A DNA stretch of 64,000 nucleotides from Lodderomyces elongisporus (GCF_030384665.1 NC_083677.1:248001-312000); one strand, 5' to 3'; shown: positions 36,601 to 48,255, counted from the first letter of the stretch. Numbers and translations are program-made. Notes: generated by a model not told the origin, from the sequence alone.

Positions 36601-36975
36601 AAATTCCTCGCTTTACTGGAATTTGAAAGATCCTTGGAAATACTTGATAAAAATTATAAATTCAACAAAATTGATTATGGCTACGCCATTTTGGGCTTGG
36701 CGAAATTGGTTCTTGTTGATGACAAATTGAGCAATAGTTTATTTATTTCCACGAGAGATATGGATGCAGCAATTATTAGGTTGAAAAATTTGCTTGAACA
36801 ATATTCGATTAGTTGGCCATATGGAGTGAATAACCCTGAAGTTTGGTTTTACCTTTCCAAAATTTACGAAATTATTGATGACAAGATCTTGTTGACCAAG
36901 AGTTTATGGAAATGTATTGAGTTGGAAGATGTGAGACCTGTTAGAGCTTTTGAAATTTGTAATTTCAGTATTTAA
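33676..36975 (+). CDS. YPP1: Ypp1-like TPR protein of the Stt4 PI 4-kinase complex
   Basis: 1099 residues, longer than the S. cerevisiae protein (about 820) because of low-complexity inserts. Ypp1 (TTC7 in animals) helps recruit the PI 4-kinase Stt4 to plasma-membrane patches together with Efr3 and acts in endocytosis. Helical repeat segments are visible at about 520-575 (HSLGYYHYYF..., then a cluster of TPR-like helices) and at 920-1095 (WLWTARIFLKVGLLDECEQS onward), which is the most TTC7-like portion. Between them, residues about 720-910 are disordered, with Gln, Ser, Thr and Ala runs. Start ATG follows a typical A-rich leader. Family call is from the C-terminal TPR block and overall plan. 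Confidence 0.75.
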   Translation: MYIENSINEKYIRSLNLGCFPKNVLNFQESQDYFQQLIFIDYQLQLLIQNELNNKELVTINDFQRLQKDARSNDPKGKLIQLINYTNSIHLNYQHETNSRTYEENLYYINLMANLLYLDGNLPEMNRLLSSITVSHQVNKTSQHANVSQNVLEFIQYLTCRYYVLLGLSLSNHSTSTSNNNSNSNNTQVWFDYLAKFNKPFSKSQVVANHWLDLMFRKLALAVSQNGTIPLSFTSQVSNLPFFKNKLSAIAFSNFLLRPENLRLTNKSFKSDYASYLTIDINECIHLQIQFPNASDTNTQVNDFINNLYETMSYVPFNLAIFKPSLSKSFLVDATKKTYQSRIVLSNLIYTLIDLNEYDEALVAFKTYIAYLEKDEEQKDGYIEDILAIIDTYSTCIIHFNPLKSFKNHKKFKYSDEQFVVNELHEFAKSLKRYMDKLAELIDLTYDDENYAGDRNPLSFLYRKYNLNVLQSDHSQFIELISKAWHSLGYYHYYFAVEQSANQKILDGHVREVMRNYKNSLIVNSTGNVLYLFTYALALANSGELKSSLKLCKLILKKYPESFKTWNLLVLLISSFNNDNAEVIKPAGAHSNILPDNLLSDEEKYNGVANLDQKVDSYVAPTPEIREPEKFINKALNISGLYILKHQQKDIKLTTDAKYEILQLKMTQLAVLESIHGPQYMIDYISEVFVLFHELFDVKLASNLANTSSSRQYGSGEKWSHRPSVIDPKVANGVSTSTPTPIPMQPESKQSQNQKQGDKESSDTGFNPPRAASPDVVSEHKLERVQTSKRSNAVDKLKRFSKLPMKEVKDAMIVRRDSVASYGSNDSGPRHIRKPDFMKRGGGTSSPPPPSQRFATTGTDATAYNDKTTTTTTTATAAAAATSKPKTILANANGTGAGNSPLGASRSNATSAPAHRHDNLIERKLLQEIWLWTARIFLKVGLLDECEQSIIEAELVYEPNYKTFIATGNLHSKSKKFLALLEFERSLEILDKNYKFNKIDYGYAILGLAKLVLVDDKLSNSLFISTRDMDAAIIRLKNLLEQYSISWPYGVNNPEVWFYLSKIYEIIDDKILLTKSLWKCIELEDVRPVRAFEICNFSI

Positions 36976-37483
36976 TTTAATCGTAGAGAATGCATTATTT
37001 AATATTTAATTTTTTTTTCACTTAGACTTTTAAATATATATATATATATAAATATATATAAAATAGAAAGAATGATTTGGATTATGACTGGTAGAAAAAA
37101 AGACTGGGAAATGATGTACAAGTGGGTAGGGAAAAAATGTACAGGTGGATAGGGAAAGGGTGTAAAGGTGGATTGAAGGGGTGGGGAGGGACATTGTGTA
37201 GGTGACAGTGATGTAGTTATGCTGGTGATTAATGGTAGTGAGATATTATGTTTGCCATTTCTCCATTGCGCGCGAGATTGATACTGGTGAACAAAAATTC
37301 TTTATTCAACCTAACAATATATACATCTCTCTCTAGCACTGTAAATTGAACTTTGATTTCTACTACTCTTTTCTTTTTTTCCATTTACAATTTCATTCTA
37401 AATAAAAAATTCAAAGGAAAACCAACACTTACACCATTTAATTTTCCCAAATTTGTCTTATTTCTTTCTCAAGCATAAATACA
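36976..37483. other. YPP1-TMA22 intergenic region
   Basis: 508 bp. A (TA)n run at 37034-37060, then G/A-rich repeats with GTGGATAGGGAAA-like units around 37125-37165, then pyrimidine-rich TMA22 leader. No gene seen. Confidence 0.6.
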
Positions 37484-38137
37484 ATGACTGAATTAGCACC
37501 AAAACAAATCACATACTGCGGAGTTTGTACATGGCCACTAGAATTTTGTGAATTTGGAATCTCTTTGCCACGATGTCAATCATGGCTTGCGTCAAAACAC
37601 CCTGAGCTATTCTCCACTGTATATCCAAATACGCCAAACCCAGAGTCAGTGTCTGCGTCTGCTCCAAGTGCAGATGAGCTTGCTTCCAAATTGGAACTGG
37701 CTACGCTTTCGTCGGATCCTAAGGAGGCCAAAATACAAGCAGAACTTTTGAAGAAGCAGGCTAAGCATCAACTTAAACAGGAAAAGGAGCTTACAAAGAA
37801 GCAGAATAGTAAGATTATTATCAAACGTATTGAAAGAAACAAGAGAAAGCATATTATTTCCATTTCTGGGTTGGAGGTGTTCCAGATTGAGCCTAAGAAA
37901 TTGGCAAAAACATTTGCAAGTAAATTTGCTACGGGTGCAAGTGTTGTGAAGAATGCAGAGAAATTAGATGAAGTTGTTGTGCAAGGAGATGTGAGTGACG
38001 AGGCAAAAGAGTATATCGAGAAATTGTTGAAAGAGCAAGAAGGGTTGGAAAATGTGAAAGTGGAACAAGTTGATGATAAGAAAATCAAAAAGAAACAAGA
38101 GGCTGCTGCTGAAGCCGCAGCAAAAGTGAAGAAGTGA
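37484..38137 (+). CDS. TMA22: Translation machinery-associated protein 22 (DENR homologue)
   Basis: 217 residues (198 in S. cerevisiae). Tma22 pairs with Tma20 (MCT-1) to recycle 40S subunits after termination and to allow reinitiation. The N-terminal cysteine-containing block ITYCGVCTWPLEFCEF (about 9-24) matches the DENR zinc region, and the SUI1/eIF1-like domain covers about 105-180 (IIIKRIERNKRKHIISISGLE). A Lys-rich helical linker joins them, and the tail is Lys/Ala-rich. Cytosolic. Confidence 0.95.
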   Translation: MTELAPKQITYCGVCTWPLEFCEFGISLPRCQSWLASKHPELFSTVYPNTPNPESVSASAPSADELASKLELATLSSDPKEAKIQAELLKKQAKHQLKQEKELTKKQNSKIIIKRIERNKRKHIISISGLEVFQIEPKKLAKTFASKFATGASVVKNAEKLDEVVVQGDVSDEAKEYIEKLLKEQEGLENVKVEQVDDKKIKKKQEAAAEAAAKVKK

Positions 38138-38757
38138 TGATCTCTTTATGTTTGCCTATATATATATATAGCTGTTTATATACACTAGTTTTGTTTATAT
38201 AATGTATTTACATTGAATACTTGGTAGTTGAATTTTCAGTTTATATATTCATTTCAACGTTGCAACCTGAAAGAAAATGAAAATGAGGAACAAAAGTAAA
38301 AAAAGTAAAAAAAAAAAATTCATCAAGACCTTTCAGATTTTCCAACACGATGTAAATTTTCAAACTGCTCTTCTGCAATTGTTTCGTGTATTTGACTGTA
38401 GAATTCAATCTTGGTTTTCTTGACTTCCTTCCTCCCCCCCTGCCCTTCCCCCAATATCTACATTCTTAGAAGTTACATATTTTTGCAACACAAACAAAAG
38501 AAAAGAAAAACAAAAAAAAAAAAAAGTAAATTGCAACATCACTAGTTATTTCTAAATACCAGCTAAAAACCAATACCAATGTTGAAAGTTACAATACAAA
38601 GCGTAGTCACTATATAATCCTCGTCTATTATTTGGATTTTTCTTTTTTCGCCAAGTTCTTTCAGAAATAAAACGTGTAAAATGCATGTATTATATATAAA
38701 GAGTCCTATTTCATAAACAGGTTTAATCTTAAACGTGTCCTTAAATAAATCCATCAC
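38138..38757. other. Convergent TMA22-transcription factor 3' region
   Basis: 620 bp between two stop codons. It holds a (TA)n stretch at 38157-38170 and A-runs at 38311-38320 and 38511-38525. Frames in it lack support. Presumably two 3' UTRs and terminators. Confidence 0.55.
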
Positions 38758-40728
38758 CTAGGTAATCAATTTCAGAATCGAGACTTTTTCCTCGTCATTT
38801 TTTTTCAAACTATTAATTCCTGGCAATTTAATTTTGGAGTCGTTATCCTCGCTGCCACTTTTTTTGTCCAGGATATGTAATCCACCGAATCCGGATACAC
38901 CACTGCTCAGTTTTGGTATTGAGGCCAATGGGGTTAGATTAGTAAGATTTGCTGAATTGGGTCTTGAGAAAGAGTGTGCACCAAGACTATTTGTGCTATT
39001 TGAGCTAGTTGTGCTGTTTGTACTGCTGTTGGAGCTGCTTCCATTCCCACTTCCAAAGTTGTGTGTGCCATTGGTGATTTGAGCAATACTGGGTAAGATT
39101 GGAGACTTTTCTGGAGAGGAAGTAGATGACTTCACTCGTTTATGTATATTCTTTGTTGCCAATTGAGGTGGCTGTGGTGTTCCACTAATTGAATGTATTT
39201 CAATTTTTGGTGGCTGTACTGCCAGGGTCGTCGTCGTCGTTGTTGATGTTGATGATGATGATGATTGTGGTTGTGGGGGTAATGGAGGTGAAGGTGTAAA
39301 TGTTTTGATCGATGGGATGTGTGGGATTTTATGCACAATTGATGGTAATTTGGTACTTTCACGTGGTGATACATTAATAGCTTGTGATGCCATAGTAGCG
39401 GCGTTTGCAGCTGATGATGTGATTGGTGTCGATGATGGTTTCTGCGTAGAGGACGTGGTAGATGGCGACAGTTGTGATGTTGGAGCCAAGGGAGCCAAGG
39501 GCGCTGGAGGTGCTGGCATCAGGTACGACAGGTGTGACAGGTGTATAGATGCCGGAGATGTAGTTGGCAATTGTTGTTGAGTATGTGGTATTTGTAAAGT
39601 TGCTGATTGTTGGAGCGATAATGATTGAGGGTTTGCTGGTGGAGCAGCAACTTGTGAGTGTGAAAGTGGTATCGTTTGAATAGGTTGCTGTGACAAAATT
39701 TGTATATTCTGGGGAGTTGACATTGTTTGTGGTTGTTGTTGCTGTTGTTGCTGTGGTTGTTGCTGTGGTTGTTGCTGTTGTTGCTGTTGTTGCTGTTGAG
39801 GTGGTTGTGGTTGTTGAGGTGGTTGTGGTTGTGTTGTTGTGGTATATACAATGGAACCGGTGGTTGTCAACATTGGAACTAATGGACCATATGGTGATTG
39901 TATTATCGGAGCTGCTGTTGTCACACCAATTGGGCCTGATATTTGTGGCTGTACTTGTGGATGCGCACCTCCAGCTGGTGCCATTACAATAGGTGTGGTT
40001 CCAGTGATTAGAACAGGACCTTGTGGTGTTTGGTGTATTTGCTGATGTGGTATACCCATATTCATATGCTGTTGTAGCTGTCCTGAAGGAAGAGGTGGAC
40101 CTGGCACTGACACTGATGATGGTGCTGGTGCTGGTGCCTGTTGTTGTTGTTGTTGTATTTGTATTTGTTGTTGTTGCTGGTGCTGGTGGTGCAATTCTTG
40201 TGCTGGTGGCATGGGTCTTATTCCTTGTTCTAGTTTATCCTGCCTCATATTTTGGTTATATTGTGCTAATCTTAGAGCCAGTCTTGCGTTATTGTCCAAA
40301 TTGAGGTATGCGCAATGTAGTTTTCCCTTTATACAGTTCATACATGATGGTAATGATTCGTCACACTTGATACGTCTTTTCTTGCATGTTCCACAGCCTA
40401 AATGTGAGTTACGATGTTTACGTCTAGAGTTCTTTTTTCTTCTTGGTATTGAATTTGAGTGTAAATCATGCTTTTGTGGAGAAACTGATGATTGGGGTGT
40501 ATTTTGTTGTGTGTTTGTATTGTTATTGAAGCTTGTGAGTATACCTGGTGGTGGTGGTGGTGTATGTGTAGATTGTGTTTGTGGCTGTGTAAGTGGCTGT
40601 GCAGATGTAGTGGTTATATAATTTGGGTGTGGTTGTTGTTGTTGTTGTTGAGGTTGATGAAGCAAATGAGATGGTGGTGGGGGTGGAGGATAAATTTGTT
40701 GATGGTATACTTGCTGTTGTTGTTGTGG

Positions 40729-40765
<37 letters not shown>

Positions 40766-41085
40766 GGTTGTGGTTGTTGTACTTGGGATAGCAGTGGTAA
40801 ATAATGCTGCTGCGGTGGTTGCTGATACTGGTTTTGGTAATTTGGGTAATTTGGGTAATGGTACATTGTATTGATGTGTGGCTGTTGCTGGTGGTGGTTG
40901 CTGTTGTTTTGTACCAGCAGATTTGACAGTCGTGATGTAGACAGTGGTGGTGGTGGTGGTGGTGTTGAAGTATTTGCAGTTTTTCCAGGAGTAGTACTTC
41001 TTTTAGAGCCTAGTTGTGATGTTGTAGATGATTTCTTAGGTGGATCTGGATTTTTGAGTGCTTTACTGTATATATCCATCATCAT
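38758..41085 (-). CDS. Gln-rich Zn(II)2Cys6 transcription factor
   Basis: 775 residues. One fungal zinc cluster with perfect spacing C-x2-C-x6-C-x6-C-x2-C-x6-C at Cys231, 234, 241, 248, 251 and 258, preceded by a basic patch (PRRKKNSRRKHR, about 214-225). Unlike most of the family it is not at the N-terminus, and there is no recognisable fungal-specific middle homology domain; the rest is Gln, Pro, Ser and Thr tracts, with a conserved-looking KLPSIVHKIPHIPS block near 580. Nuclear, DNA-binding by family. Three ATGs in a row begin the frame. I cannot assign an orthologue. It has 6.6 kb of gene-free DNA upstream, as is seen for morphogenesis regulators in Candida. Confidence 0.88.
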
Positions 41086-44000
41086 TATTTAAGTTCTGGG
41101 GTTGTGTGTGTATAGTAAGTGTAGTTAGTGGTGGTGTGTACAATGTATAATTTGGAGTAAAAAGGGTGGGGGTGATAGGATTATACCGAGGACTGAATGC
41201 TTCTTTAACACTTGATAAAGTAAATAATAAAATGAATATTATTATTATTAATTGCAAATAATAATGTGGATTTTGGACCCTATATAGATGGATAATGTGG
41301 TTTATGTTGTGGTTGTTGTTTTCTTCTTTCTTATTTTATATATATATGTATATATGATGAACTTGGTGTGAAGAAGTGAATAATATTTCTTGATAAAATA
41401 ATATTACAAAAAAAAATGAAAATTAAAATGAAGAAAGGGAACAAAAATAATAATTTATGGTGGATCCTGGATATATATAATAGAATTGTGTTTGGTCTAA
41501 TTTCTCTTTGACCTTGTGTGTAAGTGTGTGTGTGTGTGGGAAGGTGTGTGTGGGTATTTGAGTGTATGATGTTGCTGCTCAAGGATGTATTGAGTCAGTG
41601 GTAAACACAAAAAAGAGAAAAAAGATTTGGGTCAATGGGTGAAATCAGTGATAAAAGTGAAATGTAAAAGGAAAATGTGTGAAATTATAAGGCAGGAAAA
41701 AGGGAAGGGATTGTCTTGGATGTATATATATATAGGTGTGTGTTTGTATGTGTGTGTATGTGTCAGCATGTGTCTGTGCCTGCCTGTACCTGAAAAAAAG
41801 AAACAAGAAACAAGAGACAAGAAAAAATAAAATATAAAAATAATAAGGAAAAAAAAAACAACAACAAGAAGAAGAAGGAAAATAAAGTGGATTTATAGAT
41901 TATTATTTATTTTTTGATATAAAAATAAACAATAAGAAGTAGGGCAAAGTAAAGTAAAGTAAAGTATAATAAGAGAAGAGAAGAGAAGAGAGAGAAAATA
42001 AAAGAGAGATACGATGATGTAATCGGTATTTCATATATACATTGTAAGAAGATAATGTCTGTGAGTACGATAGGTAGAGGTAGTGTGTGTGTGTACAAGT
42101 GTCTCTGTCTGATATACTTACGAAGCAGATCTGTAAAACAATACAAATCAGAACAAAACAATACAAAAAAAGAGGGGGGGGAGGAGGGTTACACTACTTG
42201 TTATATTGCTGTTCTGGTGTCTGGTGTCTGATGTCTGTTGTTGTATCCTTTACTAATTATTATTAATATAATATTTTATTTTATTTGTATTTTTTATTAA
42301 AGTCTCTTTTCTTAAAAGGAAAAAATGTGAATAAATGATGGCTGAGTAAATCCAATGCCCTATATTATAAAATAAAATTGTTTTTAGCACATGGTGCATA
42401 TTTGTTATTTATCTGTATAGCTGCGTAAATGCAATAATGCAGAGGTGCAAATTACGAGACACAGAAAAGAACCAGAATCGAAAAGAAAAGAAAAGAGAGA
42501 AAAAACGACAACCACCACAAAAACAGGAGAACAGAGAGAATGAGCAATATTACCAAGAAACGAAGATGACAAGAAATTAACCTCTTTCTTTTTCTCTGTC
42601 TTTCGTATAAAGGGACTCACACGTACAAGTACAAGTACAAGTATGTACTCAAGGAGAGAGAGAGAGAGGAGAAAGAAGACTAAGAAACTTAAGAACAAGT
42701 AACATTTGAGGAGTCCAAAAGCCGAGGAATGCAACCCCAAAGCATAGCCACAAACAAAAAAACGTATATATACACTATTCACTAGTTTAGTACTAATAGG
42801 AAAAAGAGAAATAGTGGAAAAAGAAAAAGAAAATGGATTGTGAAGAGAGGGGAATCCATTGCAACCTGTGGCTTGTAAATACTATTTATCAAGTACAAAC
42901 AACATCAACATCAACATCACGAACAACAACAAGCACTAAAGAAACATCTTACAGAGAACTCTTCGTATTCTTTACTCTGTTTTTTTTTTGTTGTTTAATG
43001 TCAATATTATAGCTCTTTATTTCTCGGATATAGTGTCTGCTTGCCTCTTTCTTATATAAAAATAGAGTGAAAAAAAATTATATATATAAATTATATATAA
43101 TATATAAATTATATAAATTTATTAGGAAGGGCAAATGCTGCTTGGTTACGAATGACCCTTTGCTTATGGTAAATCCTCGGGTCATAAAAAAATAATATTT
43201 TAAGAAATATAAAAAATATAGAGACTATTTTATATTTAATTATTAACACTCTGTCTTTTTATTTTAAACATAGGAACATTACGATCAAAGTAAAATATAA
43301 ATTATAAAAAATAATTCAGTATGTAGAGTAGTGTACTATCTACAAATATAATACGGATACAGGGTTTTTTATTTTATATCTTATATATATACATATATAT
43401 ATGTATATAACAAATGGAGTCAAGTGGCAAAGGTTATTGAGTAATGTCCCAAGTGTCTCCTTATTGGTGGTTTTAATTTCCTTAATTTTATAGTATTCCA
43501 ATATGACAAACAAAATATACAACAGCTTTTCAAACACTTACTAAACCTGGTCATCTTTGTTGAGTTTATAAATTCTAAGCCATCATTTTTTTAAATATTA
43601 CATGGCTCAGCTTGTTTGAAAATGGAATTTTAAATTCTAATAATACTGCTTTTTCATCATCATCATCATCACCTTCTTCTTCTTTTTCTTCTTTTTCATT
43701 AACTCTATTGCAGATAATAATCATTGTCGCATTGTAAAATCAATACATTTGCAGAAACACTAAAAGTGGTAAACAAAGCAACCAGTAAAATGTTGACTAA
43801 AATAAAGAAAAACAACAACAACAACAAGAGTTATAGAGGATAAGAACAAATAAAGACTTGCAATATACAAGATGGTTCAAAGTGGAGGTTATTATTGAAT
43901 TTGTGTCTCTTCTTACTTTCCATTCTGCTTTTTACCCCCTCTTTATTTTTTTGGTTGAGAATGGAGAGAGAGATAGATGAGGTAAATCAAGTTGAACTTC

Positions 44001-44257
44001 AATCAACAAGGCTTTTATTCTTCATTTGTTCTGTTTTGTTCTAGGACTATATAAACAACAGAGTACTCATTATATGAATTGGTTAAATATAAAAAAAGAA
44101 GAGCCATACACTTGTTCTAGTTGAATATTCTGTATTCTGTTTTGTTGTTGTTGTTGTTTTTCTTTCTTGACAAAATTTCACAAGATCCTTTGTGTGTATA
44201 CATGATGTATCTGTATCATCTAAAATATTTGTATTTCTGCCCCCCCCTTCTCACACT

Positions 44258-44282
44258 CCCCCCCCCCCCCAAAAAAAAAAAA
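44258..44282 (+). repeat. C13-A12 homopolymer pair
   Basis: Thirteen C followed directly by twelve A, shortly after a C8 run (44240-44247). Highly slippage-prone sequence. Confidence 0.85.
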
Positions 44283-45454
44283 TTATTTATTAGCTATTAT
44301 ATTTATATTTAAATTTAAATTTAAATTTATTATTTATTTTATTTATTATTTGCTTTTACTTTACACACGGGGAAGGATCCGATAGCATTTCTATTTTGGT
44401 TCTTTTTTTTGTATTCTTAAAATAAAAGGATGCATCTTGCAGTAGTAAGCCTATTGTTGACAATTTCACTATAAATGAGAATTGTGAAATTAGCTTATAA
44501 TACGAAAAAAAGAAGAGAGAGAGAGAGAGAAATATATATATAAAGATATAGAGGAGACTTATCGGCTCGGATAAATGGATGCACACTCATACGTAATAGA
44601 ACTAATAATATTAAAAGCAAAAAAAAAAAAAAAGAGAAAAAAAAAAAAAACTTAAGATAACTAACCATTGCCTTATTGAAATATATATATATATAGATGT
44701 AGCTACCACCATAGAGTATCGTAAAAACTAAAAACAAAAAAAAGGACGCAAGATGCATAATGCACAGTGATGTCACCGCCGTTGGAAGATGAAGGGAAGA
44801 GGAGAAATGAACAATAATATTAACAATAATATAAACAATAACATAGTGTATAAAACAAATCTGAAACGAAGTTACAAAAGCATCTTAGCGTATCCTTATA
44901 GTAATGTTGAAGAAGAAGAAGAAGAATAAGGATAGAGCAATCAACCTATAAGGAGAATTCCAAAAAAGAAAGAAATACATTTTATAAAGCAAGCAGAATA
45001 CCGTTGGCTTTTCTTTTCCTTAAATATATTAAGCAACATGACAGCAACAAGTACGAGTATACGATTGGTAAAAAATAAGAAAGATAAAAAAAAAACACTC
45101 TTGTTGAGCAAAACAAAACAAGCAGAAAAGGAAGGGAAAGAAATAGACAAGATTACATCACTCTATAGTTCCCAACAAATTGTTAAATATTATACATTAC
45201 AAATAAAAAAGAAAATTAGCAATAGGATTATTATTATTCTGGGAGGTAAAGAGAGAGAGAGAGAGAGAGATGCAGAGTAGAAAGTGGTTGGATACGTAAT
45301 AAGTCATCTCTCTCTTACCATCAACAACAACATATCTCTAGAAATAGTAATGTAAAGACTCAGGAAAATACAATAAATACAATAACAGCATCTAAAGTAA
45401 ACTAAACTATTTTAAAAACTTGCAGTTTAGTTTCAGGATGGACAATAGTCGATG

Positions 45455-45520
45455 CCCAAACTGAAACTGCAATTGAAACTGAAACTGAAACTGGAACTGA
45501 AACTAGAACTGGAACTGGTC
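45455..45520 (+). repeat. AAACTG-type hexamer array
   Basis: About ten imperfect hexamers of the form (A/G)AACTG with a few variants (CAATTG, AACTAG). A degenerate minisatellite within the gene-free region. Confidence 0.75.
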
Positions 45521-46689
45521 CATTCAGAAATATCCTATTGTTGTTTCAAACTTTACTTTAATGTTTCTAGTTACGACTCAAGCAATCGGCACAAGACACC
45601 GTAAAAACAAACAAAAATAAAAATAAAGACAGATATATGTATACATATATATATATGTATATATGACACGGTAACTATAAACTATTTATGAGAAAAAAAA
45701 AAACAACAATTTTGTGTGCTGCTTAAAACAGATGCTATTGTTCAAAGAGAAAAGAACCAAAAGAACAAATTGAATGAAAACAATAATCGACTTCGCCTCT
45801 ATAATGTTCTTCCTGTTCTTCCTTGTCTTTTAGTCCACCAGGTCTAGACCTTTTGATTCTCTGTTCCTCTATTATTATTTATATACATGTGTGTATAGAT
45901 ATAATTCTCTGTTGTCTGTTTGTCCCTATTCTTTTATCTTGGCTTTGAGGCCAGATTCTCGGAAAGATCATAGTCGTCTATTTAGTATACTTTTTTTCAT
46001 TTTTATATTTTTGTCTTTGTTTTTGTGTTTGGATCTTTAGCAATAACAAGGCAGTAGAAAGTGGAACAGAAAAAAAAAAAAGGAAGAATATAAAAAATAA
46101 AAAAAAAAGTGTATACGGAACACTCATAACCAAATTGACACTAACTCCGCAATATACGGATAATACTTTATATGATGGCGAGTACCTGCCGTCTCGCTTT
46201 TATATTATATATATATATATATATATATTTAGTGATTTGGTTCTATTGTTTCTATTTTTTCTTTCCTTCCACTCCCCTCTTTCTCTCTCTTTTTTTTTTT
46301 ATTCGCTACTATTGTTTTACACTTTAATTTTAAGAAATAGACCAAAGGATATTTAACAGTGATGTTAAAAAAAAGGAAAAAAAAAACAAGGGTGCTATAT
46401 CCGAAAATATATAATAGACTGAAAAAAAAAAACTCCTTGGTAAGAATACCTGAAAACTCATTTAGTCACATCTCTTCTCTTTTTTAAAGCCATCAACTCC
46501 AAACTCCGAGCTTACCTCAAATGGTATATTCTGGAATCCATATATGACATCATAGCTTACACATACTTTCCACTTGGGAATTACGATGATGATGATGATG
46601 ATGCTGCTCTGAAACAAGAGTTATAATATTTTATAATCTATAAAAAAAATATTAAATCAAAGGTAGTGCAAGAGTAGAGAAAAAAGCAA

Positions 46690-46724
46690 GACAGACAGAC
46701 AGACAGACAGAAAGACAGACAGAC
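46690..46724 (+). repeat. (ACAG)n tetranucleotide microsatellite
   Basis: About eight ACAG units with one interruption (AAAG). Confidence 0.85.
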
Positions 46725-47673
46725 AAAAAATAATACATCGTAAAACAAAATGTCTGCGTCATAGAAAGAAAAGAAAAAACAAAAGAACATTGCTCGCAAT
46801 TCTTCGGCATTTGAAAAAACAACAACATATTTGACCATTATACCTGTAAAGAGGGATGGAAGAATGAATAGATGGAAAAGAAAAAAAAGACTTGCAAAAG
46901 AAATATTTTTGAAAGAGCACTATGACCAGCACAATCAACCTCTTTTAAAGTCAAACTTATAAGTATGGATTAATATGAGATTTTCATATTATAAACGTAG
47001 CTAAACTTTATAATACTTTACGTGAAAAACAAGCCAAAATTTATACAAATCAAGTAAAGTATGAAAGTAAAGTAATATATATATATATATATATATGTAT
47101 ATACTTATATCTAATTTTCAAATTAGAATATGAACTCCAAGAGACATCTACTGTTGTAAACCACAGAAACCAAAACATACAACTTCAATTACTCACCTCA
47201 TCTCTAAGATAAACTCTTAAATCAATAGTCAATATAAACAACTATTGGACTCTCTACTATTCCGCCTTTAATTTAGTTTTTTCTTTCTTTCTAACTCACT
47301 TTCTTTCCTTCTAACATTATCAAAATGATTAGTTGTCCCATTTTTGCAACCAAACACACCAATATCCCAATTAGGTAATCTACGATGCAATTCACTATAC
47401 ACATTGTATTTATCTTATTTCTTTTTTAATTTTTCTTTCTTTCTTTTTTATTTTTCCGTTAAAACTTTTAAGCCCATATATATTCACATATGTGTATACT
47501 ACTACATATTAAGCACCATGCTGTAAACCATTATATCCATCACTCTCCATCGCATCCACATCAAACCAACTAAACTTATAGACATACACATATATATATA
47601 TACATACACATATATTTATCTTGATTTCACTCATTTTCAACACACAAGAAGAACAAAAAAAACATAGTACAGT

Positions 47674-48255
47674 ATGACAAGTGATAGCACTGCAGATGAA
47701 AATGTAACAAACTTGGAGAACTTGACCATACTGGCGCAAGAGCACCACCCTTCACTAGCACCCTCACTGCCAAACCCTGCTTCAACAAATACAACATCAG
47801 TAACCTCCTACCAACAACAACAACAACAACAACAACCTAAATCTAAAAAGCAGAGGAAACCACAAACTCAAGAAGAATACAATCACCAGCTTCAACTCTG
47901 GCAAAAAACAGGACCACAAATTAACACCGAGACATGGCTATATGAAAACATGGACAATTTAAACGTGGACAATAAAGCAGATAGAACTAAAGCCCTACAT
48001 GCATGCGAAAAGGCATACTACGAAAGAGACTGGACCAAATGTTTGCAAATGTGTAAAGTTGCCGAATTACTATTTGGTGTAGATTTCGGAGAGTTGGAGG
48101 CAGAGGAAGAAGCACTATTACAACAATTTAAAGATGTGAAAAAAAAGAGCAGAATCTGTTCAAAGTTGGAAAAACAAGTTTACGAATTATGGAATATTAA
48201 ACTGCGATGTATCATGAGAGCTAAACAAAGAGATAAAGATAAAGAGGAAGCATAA
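47674..48255 (+). CDS. Unrecognised 193-residue protein
   Basis: I do not recognise this family. Residues 1-45 are Ser/Thr/Pro rich, followed by a Gln run (about 47-54) and a basic segment (KSKKQRKPQ). Residues about 65-190 look like a folded, helix-rich unit: QLQLWQKTGPQINTETWLYE, then paired helices reminiscent of one TPR (ALHACEKAYYERDWTKCLQM) and a charged C-terminal helix ending in a Lys/Asp/Glu tail. No signal peptide or membrane segment. The ATG is preceded by an A-rich leader, and the base composition is gene-like. A nuclear or cytosolic scaffold is possible, but function is unknown. Confidence 0.75.
   Translation: MTSDSTADENVTNLENLTILAQEHHPSLAPSLPNPASTNTTSVTSYQQQQQQQQPKSKKQRKPQTQEEYNHQLQLWQKTGPQINTETWLYENMDNLNVDNKADRTKALHACEKAYYERDWTKCLQMCKVAELLFGVDFGELEAEEEALLQQFKDVKKKSRICSKLEKQVYELWNIKLRCIMRAKQRDKDKEEA

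Larger units (their letters stand above)
41086..47673. other. 6.6-kb gene-free region upstream of the transcription factor
   Basis: No frame here has family features; those listed by ORF length cross simple repeats. It is AT-rich with many microsatellites: purine runs (41860-42010, 44510-44540), a C13-A12 run (44258-44282), AAACTG-type hexamers (45455-45520), (ACAG)n (46690-46724), GAT triplets (46583-46605) and several (TA)n blocks. No tRNA A/B box pair was seen. The most economical reading is a long promoter and 5' leader for the minus-strand transcription factor; a regional centromere or unannotated non-coding RNA are alternatives that sequence alone cannot exclude. Confidence 0.6.

Noticed and set aside
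39690..40874. Plus-strand Val/Trp/Cys-rich frames opposite the transcription factor
   Set aside because: Shadow translations of CAG/CAA repeats that encode Gln on the minus strand.
41331..46838. Several 60-90 codon frames in the gene desert
   Set aside because: All pass through microsatellites or homopolymers and show no family motif.
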